From: Trifolium pratense
Lineage: Eukaryota > Streptophyta > Magnoliopsida > Fabales > Fabaceae
DNA: 64,000 nt
Reading direction: 5' to 3'
Assembly: GCF_020283565.1 (NCBI RefSeq)
Contig: NC_060063.1
Location: 19,596,720-19,660,719 of the forward strand
How positions within the stretch are numbered: the stretch's first letter is position 1; each line of letters starts with the position of its first letter. Positions 22,620 through 34,074 of this stretch are shown in pieces. A program made the translations under genes and the position numbers. The notes beneath the pieces were generated by a model, which saw nothing but the letters and a program-made list of their open reading frames with translations, made no database searches and had not been told where the DNA came from.

Positions 22620-24767
22620 TGTAACGACCCAAATTTATTATTCACTATGTAAGTGTTTAATTATTTGGTGACGTGGTTTTTAAGTAAGATAGTAACTTTA
22701 AGTTATTTATCGAGAGTTTTAGTTAACGCACGAGTTAGTGAGAGTTAACGCGAGTTGGGCCAAGCTATTGGGCTTGAGGCCCAATGGACCTTGTCTCATG
22801 AGTGGGGGGGCGCTACTTATGGCCTTGATAGAGAGAGAAATTCATTTTCTCAACATTTGTGGAGGAGGAAGAGAGAAGGGAGAGCAAGAGGAGATCTAGG
22901 GCAAGCTTGAGCAAGAGAGATCAAGAGAAATCGTCGAGCTTTCGTCGGATCCAAGGTAAAAGAGTAGATTTCATATTCGTGGGTGATACGAGGAAGGGGA
23001 GAATGTCGATTTCTCCTCACCCGAACTTCCTCCACCCCATTTTCGTTTTAGTTTTGAATGGATTTTCTTAATGGAAATCGATTCTAAGGTTCATAACATG
23101 CTTAATATGCTTTTAACATGATGTATGAACGAATTTAATGGTTAAAAACGGAATTATAGATGATTAAACTCAAGAACATTGTGTTTTTGTGAGTTTTGAG
23201 TAAAAGTATTAAATCTTTACTTTTTCGATGTATTTGATGTAGATCTGAGAATCAATCCGTCCTTTTATGTTTATATATATGTTATGTACATGAAAATAAA
23301 CTTATTTGGGATTTATAACATGAAAAATGGGATTTTTGGGTGATTTGGTGTGAAAAACACGAAGTTTGAACATTGCTGTCAGAAGGCCGTCGCTAAGCCT
23401 TCGCTTAGCGAACAGGTGGCGAATGCTGCTATCCTGAGGCCCTCGCTGAGCGACCAGCTCGCTGTCGCTCGCCAGAAGTTATCCATGTATTGACCTTGCT
23501 CGCCATCCCTCGCTAAGCCGTCGCTGAGCGACCAGTACTGTGCAGAACATATTTTGTTAATTGTTTAAGTGTAATTGGACACTTGTAACATGTGATTAGG
23601 GTATTCTAACATACAATTAGGTGTTTATAACCATGATTAATTGTATTGTGATGATAATTGTTGATTATATGTGTGGAATATAATTGTTGTTGATTGTGTT
23701 GATGATGTTTATTTAAATATCAAAGAAGTATATTAAGGTGTTAATCAACTTAATAAAGAAGGATATTAGGATTATGTGATTCTAATAAAGAAGGATATCG
23801 AATTATGTTATTCGATAAAGACGTATATTAAGGTATAGTGTTATCTTAATAAAGACGAAATGTTGGATAGTGTTCCACATTTATAAATGACGAGCTTAAT
23901 GCTAAATGTGATTGTTGATGTGAGAATATTCATGAAAACATACATGCATTCATGAATTGTTGTTGTATATTGGATATTTCAATAAAGACGGATATCGGAT
24001 TATATTTATCCGATAAAGACGAATATTAGAGGTGAGATACTCTAATAAAGACGATGGTACCACATGCATTAGATATGTCTAGGGGACATAGCATGAAGAT
24101 TGTGGCATTAGATTGCATTAGGATATGTGTACATTATTTGATATTTGATATGTGACACATATGTTTGCATTTGTGTGATAATTGTCTATGTGTGTTAGAC
24201 TTGTTGTATGTGTTGATTGTCCGATGATTATAAATGTAATTGGCTTCAAGTTCTTGAGGATTATGTTTGATATTTGATTATAACTTCTTGTAGTTTATAA
24301 TTAAATGAGATTAATGAAGTATATGCATGATATATGAATATGCATGAATGTTGATGAAGTGTTTAAGTATAATTTACTTACACTTGTATATTTTGAGTAT
24401 GTTGTCTAACTCTCTTTTATGTGTTATGTGTTGGACCGTTGGGGGTCCAGATTCACAGGTTTTGTGGTTATCGATGTCGAGTCGTCGGTGAAGCTCTGCT
24501 CTGATTGTGACACGGGAAAAAGGGTTTTATATTGTATATAAAGTCTATTGTCCAGGTTGTTTTGTATAATCAATAAATATATTATTTGATTCAAATATTT
24601 GTATAATCAGGCATTTTTACTAATTAACTACATTAGTATTATTTTGATTGAAGAGTGTAATGCTCGAACCATGACTTTTATAATAATAAACTTTGATTTT
24701 CTGCCGCGTATTTTGAAAAAGATTTATCATGGTAGAATTTTAGTAAATAATGGGTTTGGGTGTTACA
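22620..24767 (+). repeat. LTR of a Ty3/gypsy-type retrotransposon, 2148 bp
   Basis: It starts TGTAACGACCC and ends GGGTGTTACA, a perfect TGTAAC/GTTACA inverted pair, with an iMet-type primer site two bases later. It contains a run of TCGCTAAGCG-like palindromic words (23385-23535) and about eight 'aataaagaaggatat'-type units (23740-24060). A second LTR is not found in the window. Confidence 0.85.
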
Positions 24768-24769
24768 AT

Positions 24770-24781
24770 TGGTATCAGAGC
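24770..24781 (+). promoter_or_regulatory. Primer-binding site of the gypsy-type element
   Basis: TGGTATCAGAGC follows the LTR end, complementary to initiator tRNA-Met. Confidence 0.9.
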
Positions 24782-25080
24782 CCCGTTGTCTTCGGACTGT
24801 GTGGGTTATGTGTCGATCAGAGCAGGTCTGTGCAGTCAGACCAAGTGAGTATTGTGTGTCAGTCGTGTTTGTCTAACAATTTTGTTGTGCTTGTTTTGTG
24901 AAACCACTTATGTTGTTCATTTAGGAACTACGAGTGGTGTGAATTGGATTAATCGATCCATTCTTTTGTTGAGTAATGGTGTGAGTGCTATGCTTCTATG
25001 TTTATAATAGTTGTATATGCTTAGAGTTTAACCTTTGTGTAGTTTAAACTTGGTTGATTGATGCTTATTTGCTAATTGTT

Positions 25081-25168
25081 GATGATCCGGCATGATATAA
25101 AACTGTATGTGATGATCCGGCATGATGTAAAACTGCATGTGATGATCCAGCATGATATAAAACTGCTT
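25081..25168 (+). repeat. Triple tandem repeat in the gypsy leader
   Basis: Three copies of a roughly 30-base unit, GATGATCCGGCATGATATAA then AACTGYATGT, with one or two changes each. Confidence 0.9.
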
Positions 25169-27506
25169 GTGGTGATGACGATTTGAAATAATTTTAAAAA
25201 CTAATATTATTTCTTGAAGATTTTGGTGAAAATATAAAATTATTTCCTTTTAAGTGAAAACTAAAATTTTTCATGAAAGTGAGAAGAGTAGGATGTTAGT
25301 GAATCCTCGTGTGTGTTTGTTATATGTTTTGTTTATAACATATGCTAGATGATTACTAAGAACTTGAATTGCTATGCGTTTTATGAGTAAGAACATGAAG
25401 ATCTCATAATTCTATGTTGTGATTGTTGATGCATGATTCTAATTGTGCTTTCAAGTCTATAATGATGTTATATGCTTGAAGTTTTGGATTTTGTGGATTA
25501 GTGAGTCGAGAAAATGAGAGTTTAGTGAGCGTAAGTTCAAAACCGTAGCAGAGCACCCGGATTTTTGGATGTGCTCGGTAGGCGAAGAATGAACATTGCT
25601 GAGTCTCGCTAAGTCTTGCTAAATCCTGTGAATGTTTCTGACTTGTCTCGCCGGGAGCTCGCTAGTTTTGCTAAGCGAGGGAGCTAGACAAGAATTTTAT
25701 TTTGTTGATGTCGTGTCCTAAGTTGATTGGATGTGAAATTCTTGCCTTCTTGTGTTTGTTAGGACTAGAATAAATGTGAATATGAAATATTGCTATGCAA
25801 TATTCATTTTCTTGTGTTGTTTGATTTCCTAACTTTGAAAAGTGAGGGAAGTATAGGTTACTTGGATGCTTGCATGATTTTGTGCAAGTGTTTAGGTATC
25901 ATGGGTTAGGTTTTGTCCCTTGTATGCGACATGCGTGTAAACGATGTCGATACTAGTTTCTTCTTAGGAAGAATATGTTTAGAGACGATAGAACCGTTAG
26001 GTGTGAGCACCGAAAGTTATAGTGGAATAGTACGAGTGAGTTTGAGATAAGTGGGGGAGAACGTTATATCCCTCCGAGATGTTTCGAATGTGAGAAGATG
26101 AGATGAGTAGAGATGTTCTTGAAGCAGAATATTCAGGAAGTGGCGACGTTGTTCGAAGTGGAATGAATAGGAGCAACAAGTTGTGAGAAACTACTAGAAG
26201 AGAAGTTGTCGGACCAAGTGTTTCGTCGTGGGGCGTTAGTGAGATTGGTTAAGTGAGATGAAGAGTATTCGGAACGGTTGGAGATCGTGTGTTGCACTAA
26301 AAGTATGGAGGCGTGTTTTGTGGACCAAAGTTGAAGTATCTATTCGATTAGTAGGAGTCGAATATGTAGAAAAGGAAGTGATTAGGATTCTTGAGGAGGT
26401 GATGATTTTGAAGTAAGTTGTCATCCAAGTGGATCGGATGTTGTAGCGGATTCTTGAGTAAGAAGTTTTACGTGAGTCTTGCATATGGTAGTAGGTTGAA
26501 TTGGTAAAACAATTCGGAGTTCTAAGCCTAGTGTGCGAAGTGATTTCTAGAAAGTATGATGTTGGGTATATTTGAAATGATTAGTCATTTCTTGAGAAAA
26601 TTGGAGAAGCTTGGAAAATAGATGTGAAGATTAGTGAGACCTTGGTGTTGGTTGGTCGAGAGAAAGAAGTGAATTCTCAAATAAGACTAGAATGAAATTA
26701 AGAGGCATTGTGATAGGATGAGTATGATTGTTGAATCATTGGAAGTAAGGATTGTATGAATAATCGAGTTTATTCGAAGATGGAAGTAGGATAACGATTC
26801 GAAGGATTTTGTGAGAGGCTTGTCGAAGAAAGAGTGATTGGATTTGGATAATGACCGGACAATTGGTGTCACATGTTGAACAAGAACGTAGAGTCTTGGA
26901 GGTTGAGCTGAAGCTAAGTGAGTAGTAACGTCTTAGAATGATTAGAAATAAGAAAGTTAGCCGTTGAAGAACGTGCAGAGAATGAGTAGTAGGAGGTCAT
27001 GTTGGAAGTGACTTGTGTTAGGTGAGAGTTTGCGAAAAGGATTACCGCACACATGTGAGTAGATGTTGTGTTTGAGCACATATAGTGAGGAGTTGAAGGC
27101 GATGCCTAAGGTAAGTGTCAGAGAGCATTTGGTAGTGCCCACAAGATAAGAGTGAGTAAGTATTTACTAGGAAATTTGGATTTATGGAATAAGAAAGTCG
27201 GTGGAGACTAGTGTTGTTAGATGCATCGTGGATGTTGGTGTAGTATGGTCATAATCGGTGACAATGAAGTAAAGAATTTTAAATTGTTTCATCATGAATG
27301 ATGGAACAGAAGTGATTTGGTGTATAACTTAAAAGGTGTTTCAATTTGAAGAATGTTTTGATAATGTTCATTTTCTAGTGTGATAACAAAATAAGTCTCA
27401 CCCAACTAATTATTATGAATCAATCTTAGCCATTAATTGAAATTAAAAACAAAGGTCATGATTTGGAGTAGGTTTTATAACTTACTCTTGGAGTCAGTAT
27501 AACCCT

Positions 27507-27508
<2 letters not shown>

Positions 27509-27543
<35 letters not shown>
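27509..27543. repeat. (TA)n tract shared by TIR elements 3 and 4
   Basis: A 35-bp AT tract whose left edge is the terminus of element 3 (CCCTCC) and whose right edge is the terminus of element 4 (GGGGTTTTC). Confidence 0.95.
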
Positions 27544-27545
<2 letters not shown>

Positions 27546-27724
27546 GGTTTTCTAACTTAGACCCTAGTTAGGTCTAAGTTAGCAAGGTGCACCTTTTGAG
27601 TTGGACAAAAATACCCTTTTTTTTTTTTTTTGAAACAATAGAGCAACTGGGGCATGTATGTAATTTGCATCATAAAAATACCCTTTTTTTTTTTTTGAAA
27701 CAATAGAACAACTATTACATTTTT

Positions 27725-28230
27725 TAAATTTCTTCCAAATTTCGACCTCATTTTACGTGCGAATCGAACGCCGATTTCAAAAACTAATACCGGAAACCTT
27801 TGTAAAATTGAAAAACGATCAAAATCCATATAAGGAACGTCGAGTTTCGTTGAGTATTGAGGGAGATCGAACCGGGTCAAAAACCGGGTCGCACGACCCG
27901 TTTCTGCATAAAACGGGTGGGAGGGACGATGAACAGTGCGCGTCGCCCACGCCCACTCTCACCGGCGGCGCGTGGGGGCGCGTGCGCCCTCAGGGAGGAT
28001 CTATTTTTTTTTTATTTTTTCATAATAAAATAGTAGATAATATTCTGGAAATTTTGGTATATTGTATGAAATTTTTGGAGACCCGAAACTATTTTTAGTT
28101 AATTAAATGAGTAAAAAGGTAATTAAAAATATTATAATTCCATAAAAAATTTCCAAAATTTTATGTAAAGTACTATGAATTATTTAGAACCCTCTTGTGT
28201 ACTTCACTCTCCCTAGTTCAAGTCATAAAA
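27725..28230. repeat. GC-rich module, copy 2 (inverted relative to copy 1)
   Basis: The reverse complement matches 16140-16680 over most of its length, including GGCGGCGCGTGGGGGCGCGT, 'ccacgcccactctcac' and 'cgacccgtttctgca'. No conserved reading frame exists between the two copies. Confidence 0.8.
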
Positions 28231-28439
28231 TTATTTTCACAAATTCCGCTGATTATTTAAAACCATTTAACAAATAATAATAATAATTTCATAGATTTGT
28301 ACTCTGAAACCAATTGTTTTTTTATTTGTTTCTAATAAAATATTAGATAATATTCTGAAACTTTTGGTATATTTTATGAAATTTTTTGAGACCTGAAACT
28401 ATTTTTCGTTAATTAAATGAGATAAAACGGTAATTAAAA

Positions 28440-28745
28440 ACTATTGTTTGCTTCTGAAACCATTTAGCTGGAAGAATGGTTTCAGAGAGTTATACTGTGA
28501 AACCATTCTAGCAGTAAAATGGTTTCAGAAGCAAACAATTAAATATCAACTCCCCTGAAACCATTCTATCAGTGAAATGGTTTCAAAGTACAACGCTCTG
28601 AAACCATTGTACCAGCTAAATGGTTTCAGAATGGTTTCAGAAGCAAACAATTAAGAAATTACTCACTGAAACCATTCTACCAGTAAAATGGTTTCAGAGA
28701 GTTATACTGTGAAACCATTCTACCAGCTAAATGGTTTCACAGTAT
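28440..28745. repeat. Palindromic GAAACCATT minisatellite in element 4
   Basis: Six to seven alternating half-units GAAACCATTYTAYCAGYRAAATGGTTTCAG-like, with 'aagcaaacaattaa' or 'gagttatactgt' between them. Each pair is self-complementary and resembles the array at 15530-16110 in its core words. Confidence 0.88.
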
Positions 28746-29180
28746 TATATAAAGATAATTAAAGGTAGTGAAAAATTGAGTTTTTTTTTTGTGTCCAAAT
28801 CAAACGAACCAAGTCTCTATTTGTAGACAAAAAAAAATTATGAATTTTGGTATAAAAATAAAAAAATAAAAAATTAATTTACAACGAAATAATTGAGTTT
28901 AAAGTATTAAATGAAAAAAAAAACACGCCAACCACCCAGCAGTTGACACGTGTCCTGCTTTTTTAAAATGAAATTTTCTCTCTCCAGGCGCAGATCTAGT
29001 GTGGTGCACGCGCTGGCTTATCATGGAGATGGATGATCTGGACTGTCTGATTGATCCGACAGCCATGATGAGATCATCTCTTGGCCGTCTGATGGAAATC
29101 AACGGTCTGTAATGGTGGTCCTGCGGTAGGCGCGCGACACTGGATCAGCGGCAATATGTTTTTTTTTTTTTTTTTTTTTA
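28746..29180. other. No gene seen (interior of TIR element 4)
   Basis: AT-rich and then a moderately GC-rich stretch (28930-29140). A short - strand open frame at 28899-29102 has no recognisable features. Confidence 0.55.
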
Positions 29181-29261
29181 AAAAAGAAAGGGTATTTTTG
29201 TCCAACTCAAAAGGTGCACCTTGCTAATTTAGACCCAACTGGGTCTAAATTAGCAGCCCCC

Positions 29262-29279
29262 TATATATATATATATATA
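29262..29279. repeat. (TA)n right flank of TIR element 4
   Basis: Eighteen bases of AT dinucleotide directly after the terminal CCCCC. Confidence 0.9.
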
Positions 29280-29907
29280 ATTAGTTATTATTGTGAAGTG
29301 AATAACTTTATATTCAAAGAAGAACGTTTATTATTCTGATTTTTTTTGGTATATTTATTATTGTGATCTTAATAACAATGAAGTATGAAATTATAAAAAT
29401 TTTATGGTACATATGATGATTTCTTTTTTTCTTTTTTTCTTTTTTCGGTACATTGGTACATATGATGATTTCTAATGTACCGGTACATTAAGTCAATAAA
29501 TTTATAGGTAAAAATTATTTTTTAGTAACCAAATATCATTTATCAAACTGTCAAAAACATAATATTTAATTTTTTTTAATTTTTATTTCTCATAATAGTT
29601 AAGATTTTTTATGAAAAAATATTAAAAAAATAGTGTAAGGCTTATAAACAATGAAATTATATTTTTTCTTGTGATATTATTATCTCTTAAACACAATAAT
29701 CGGCTAATAGTTTTTTAATTCATACAAATAATCACTCATTTATCAATTTGATGACTTAATGTATCAGTACATTCAAATTATCCGAATGTACCGTAGAAAC
29801 TCCCATGAAACTATCATGAATCTTTATTGTTGTGGTGAAATTTTATTTATTTTTCAAATAGAGGTGGTGAAAATAATAGTACACATGAATTTTCTTTTGC
29901 TGACGCA
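29280..29907. other. No gene seen
   Basis: AT-rich, with two nearby copies of 'ggtacatatgatgatttct' at about 29405 and 29457. No coding or structural feature supported. Confidence 0.6.
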
Positions 29908-29915
29908 GTAGTACA

Positions 29916-30467
29916 TAGGGATGGCAAAAAAACTCAAACCCGAGAGACCCACCCGAACTCAAACCCAAGTCAACGGGCGAAACCCGATTTGACTGGGTTT
30001 GGGTTTGGGTTCGGGTGACACCCGATAATATGGGTGTGGGTTTGGTATCAGTCAAACTCACACCCGAAACTCATACACCCACCCGAAATATTTTATAATT
30101 ACCTAATTACCCCCATAGTTTCCCTCAATTTCCTTGGAAGACCTTAAATTTTAGTTGTAATTTAATTTCTTGAAAGTCTATGTTGTAATTTCTTGAAAGT
30201 CTATGTTTGAATTTCCTTTGAAGACCTTAATTTTAGTTGTAATTTAATTCAAAGTCTATGTTGGAATTTAATTTCTTAAATTTGCAAATTATTTTCAAAT
30301 GTGCTACGGGTTTGGGTTTGGGTGAAAAAAACCCGAACCCAATGGGTGTGGACGTGGGTGTTGTTTTGTCACCCGAACATCTTTTGGGTTTGGGTTTGGG
30401 TGATAATTTCGGGTGTGGGTTTGATAAGTGTCAAACCCGCACCCATGGGCGCCCGTTGCCATCCCTA
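29916..30467. mobile_element. hAT-type MITE, 552 bp
   Basis: The termini are TAGGGATGGCAA and TTGCCATCCCTA. The 8-bp duplication GTAGTACA is exact (29908-29915 and 30468-30475). The subterminal regions are packed with 'gggtttgggt' and 'acccgaac' motifs. The 'ttgaaagtctatgtt' unit is repeated in the centre. No transposase. Confidence 0.94.
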
Positions 30468-30475
30468 GTAGTACA

Positions 30476-32396
30476 TAAAAGATATGAATATGAAATATAT
30501 AATATAAGAAATTACATTTTATGGGAATTGAAGACTGTGTGTAATGCCGAAAAGCTGTGTTGCCGACAAATAGTTATAAATATTAACTTTGCCAAAAGTC
30601 CTTTATCCATGTATTTTACACATAAAAATTAAGTGACCTTATTTATTGAGGATTTTTAAAAAAAAATTGTTTGGCCCGACTTTTACTTTTATTCAGTAAA
30701 AAAATTTGAAATAAGTTGGGTCAAACGGTACCATAGTGGTTTTGTAACTTATGAAATAGAGGAAGAACAAAATATTTACACTGAACAAGTAGAATAGTCT
30801 CTTCTTTCGTTTTTTTCTTTTCACCCAGCTTCAAAACAAATAAGTTCTAATAAGTCCCTGAGTTACTTACTTTATTGATATTCTCTTGTATTGATAGTCT
30901 CGGCATGTTTATTTTCGAGAAGAATCAGTTGTATTCTGGGGGAGTTACCAATTTTTGCAGATAATTTCTTACACCGTATTTATTTAGGTAGATTTATAAA
31001 AGAGAGAAATAAGAAAGAGAGAGATAACAAAGAAATTTGCTATTTTTATAGTTTGGATGAGGAGACATAAGGAAAGAGGGAAATTTAATGGTTATTGACT
31101 GTCAAAAATGTCTCTCCATATTAGGAGAGATTTGTGTATCAAGAAGTGAAATAAACCTTCATCCAACTAGTTTATTTTCTGTATCAAAAAAAAAAAAAAC
31201 TAGTTTATTTTCTTGTAAAAAACGATAAATTTGTTATTTTTCCATTTTTATTAATTTCTCTCTTCTCACTTTTCTATTCATCCAAACCATATAAAATTTC
31301 TATCCAATTTATCTTCTATCACTCTTATTTCTCTCTTCACTATCTCTTTGGCATCCAAACATAGTGTTAGTTCCGTGATTACACGCTCCCAATTATTTAC
31401 TTTCCAATCATCCGCGCCAACTATCTAATTCAAGGTTTAAAGGTTAAACTGTGTACCTGACCTCTTGTGGATGATGGTTGTAGCATGCACCGGAATCACC
31501 TACATGAGTGTCAAGTGGGGCCGCTTGCATGAAACTGTGGCGAGTCTCTATAGCACTCATGAAAATCAGACACGCACACGACCTAAATGCGCAAGTTAAA
31601 AGGCTCAAGTTGGTCCCTTAAGTTTGATCTCAGTCATAAGGACCAACTTGAAACCAAAAATAAACATAAGGGACCAACTTAAAAGCTAAAATAAACATAA
31701 AGTGCCAACTTAAAACCTAAAATTTGATGGGATGACTAACTAATGAAACGGAAAAAAAAGATAAGCGGTCAACTTGAAACTTTTAAAAGATAAGAGACCA
31801 TCTTGAAACCTGAAATAAAGATAAGAGATTAAAAGTGTAATTAAGCCTAGTATAAAATCATAGTGAAATGTTAACTTTTACGAGGTGCATTTTAAAAAAA
31901 CGACGATCTAAATCAGTGTCACGTGTTATAAATAAATTAATTTTACATAACAGTTTTACTCGTGAACAAATTATTCACATACAACAAGAATACAATTGTT
32001 TACGGATAAAGGATATTTTAACCGGTAGCAATATTTCTCAATTTTGTTGTTTTTGTTTCTCAATTTTGTTGTATTGTGTAACAAGAAATTGTATAATTTA
32101 ATAGCTTATTTTATATTCTAAATAGTAGTTTATTTCATGACATTTTACTCTTTTAGCTTTGACCGTTGTATTTAAAGGCATTGTGCCTCATTTGAAACTT
32201 AACCAATCAAATATTCAACAATTATCTTCTTGCCTCAAACTCTTTCATTCAATATTATATTATGCTTGCATAATCTCTTATTGGTAACGGATTCTAATCT
32301 AAATCATTGGATCTCAAATCTTAGGAAAAGAAATCCTTGTTCACCAAGAAAGGAACAATATTATAGTCCTATAATCAATAAATCTCAATAATTCAT
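30476..32396. other. No gene seen
   Basis: Intergenic, AT-rich. At 31590-31850 a stretch repeats 'gggaccaacttgaaac'-like words. At 31925-31975 a block matches 10727-10780 ('ataaattaattttacataac...'), so a dispersed repeat is shared. The small open frame at 31868-32101 is not convincing. Confidence 0.6.
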
Positions 32397-33069
32397 ATTC
32401 AAAACCGTAGAGCACAAACAACACCAGTAAATTCATTATAATTTAAGATTCAATTACATTGCGCACAAGCAAATACTCCTACAAAACACCTCATCCACAA
32501 ATTAAGTAATAATACAATCCACATAGACATAGTCATACAATATAATTATGTTCATAGCCATAATAAAAGGTCTTTAAGAAGCAACTGGTTAAGGGACATT
32601 TCCCCGCCACAACATAGTTCCTACATTTCTAGCCATTCCTACAAGGTCATGAGCAGCCCTATTCTTACACCTCTTAAGAGCAACTATACTAACATTAAGC
32701 AATCTACCTAGCAAATCAAGACAGTCAGCAATTATCATATCAATTTCAGCAATTACCTAAATATCCTTCAGCAAACTTTACTACCACTTTGTCAATGTAT
32801 ATAGGGAAGTGGGGTTCCTTTCAAAAAATATTTGAACAGCACCAGTGACCTGCCCGGTTGAGTAGACGAAGTTGCATGCCCTGCCCCTCTTATGGTTGCA
32901 AATGATAATTTGCCACCATAGACTTGTGTCCATCCACCTACCTAAACAATCATAGATCAAAAGAGAAAGTTAGATACAAAATAAATGACACTCCCAACAA
33001 AACAGGACAATCAAAACCATACTCCATCATATCAAAATCAAAAACTTGGACAGCAACAACATTAAAGCA
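32397..33069 (-). repeat. Left arm of the 0.67-kb inverted duplication
   Basis: Reverse-complementary to 33401-34074 with only scattered mismatches (four in the outer 240 bases read closely) and one indel near the outer end. The symmetry axis is about 33235. It contains the sense copy of the carboxypeptidase last exon (32792-32941) plus intron and 3' flank. Confidence 0.95.
32792..32941 (-). pseudogene. Serine carboxypeptidase-like last exon, sense copy
   Basis: After a TTTAG acceptor it reads [20 protein letters not shown], then GHATSSTQPGRSLVLFKYFL and KGTPLPYIH before TGA. The H of GAGH is the catalytic histidine of the family. Orientation fits the gene upstream, but the exon that should join it is broken at 34075 and an inverted copy plus 0.3 kb of spacer lies between. 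Whether it is still spliced in is unknown. Confidence 0.8.
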
Positions 33070-33231
33070 GCCATAAACATACAGACAAATCCAGATTTTA
33101 TCTACTAAGGAAGATCTGGACTCTAAGACCTGGACTTTAAGACCAAAAGCAATGGAAACCATTCACTCATCCTCAAAATGAATTACTTACTTCACTTGAT
33201 AAGATTGAGGAGGCAGAGAGAATGAGAATAC

Positions 33232-33395
<164 letters not shown>

Positions 33396-33400
33396 TCCAT

Positions 33401-34074
33401 TGCTTTAATGTTGTTGCTGTCCAAGTTTTTGATTCTGATATGATAGGGTATGGTTTTGATTGTCCTATTTTGTTGGGAGTGTCATTTATTTTGTATCTAA
33501 CTTTCTCTTTTAATCTATGATTGTTTAGGTAGGTGGATGGACACAAGTCTATGGTGGCAAATTATCATTTGCAACCATAAGAGGGGCAGGGCATGCAACT
33601 TCGTCTACTCAACCGGGCAGGTCACTGGTGCTGTTCAAATATTTTTTGAAAGGAACCCCACTTCCCTATATACATTGACAAAGTGGTAGTAAAGTTTGCT
33701 GAAGGATATTTAGGTAATTGCTGAAATTGATATGATAATTGCTGACTGTCTTGATTTGCTAGGTAGATTGCTTAATGTTAGTATAGTTGCTCTTAAGAGG
33801 TGTAAGAATAGGGCTGCTCATGACCTTGTGGGAATGGCTAGAAATGTAGGAACTATGTTGTGGCGGGGAAATGTCCCTTAACTAGTTGCTTCTTAAAGAC
33901 CTATTATTATGGCTATGAACATAATTATATTGTATGACTATGTCTATGTGGATTGTATTATTACTTAATTTGTGGATGAGGTGTTCTGTAGGAGTATTTG
34001 CTTGTGCGCAATGTAATTGAATCTTAAATTATAATGAATTTACTGGTGTTGTTTGTGCTCTACGTGTTTTGAAT
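33401..34074 (+). repeat. Right arm of the 0.67-kb inverted duplication
   Basis: Mirror copy of 32397-33069. Its outer end joins directly to the truncated carboxypeptidase exon at about 34075-34082. It carries the last exon in the opposite orientation to the gene. Confidence 0.95.
33529..33678 (+). pseudogene. Serine carboxypeptidase-like last exon, inverted copy
   Basis: It has the same 49 codons and TGA as 32792-32941 with the same TTTAG acceptor, on the opposite strand from the rest of the gene. In transcripts of the gene it would be antisense. Confidence 0.85.

Larger units (their letters stand above)
24768..27380 (+). pseudogene. Decayed gypsy-type interior lacking a 3' LTR
   Basis: A degenerate match to the gypsy reverse transcriptase entry region is readable on the + strand near 26185-26250: 'ctactagaagagaag', then 'gtgtttcgtcgtggggcg', then 'attggttaag'. 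These correspond to LLE.., VSPWGAP and LVKKK in relatives. No catalytic YVDD or integrase could be read. The GC-rich TCGCTAAGCGA words of the LTR recur at 25590-25685. The interior ends near the right end of TIR element 3 without polypurine tract or LTR, so the element is a 5' fragment. Confidence 0.55.
27544..29261. mobile_element. (TA)n-bounded inverted-repeat element 4, 1718 bp
   Basis: Terminal repeats of about 73 bp: GGGGTTTTCTAACTTAGACC at the left, the complement of GGGGGCTGCTAATTTAGACC at the right, then shared GCAAGGTGCACCTTTTGAGT and TTGGACAAAAATACCC. The terminus folds on itself (CTAACTTAGACC/GGTCTAAGTTAG). Both flanks are (TA)n. It carries the GC-rich module (27725-28230) and a GAAACCATT minisatellite (28440-28745). 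A 'gggtattttt...ttgaaacaatag' unit is duplicated at 27610-27715. No transposase. Confidence 0.88.
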
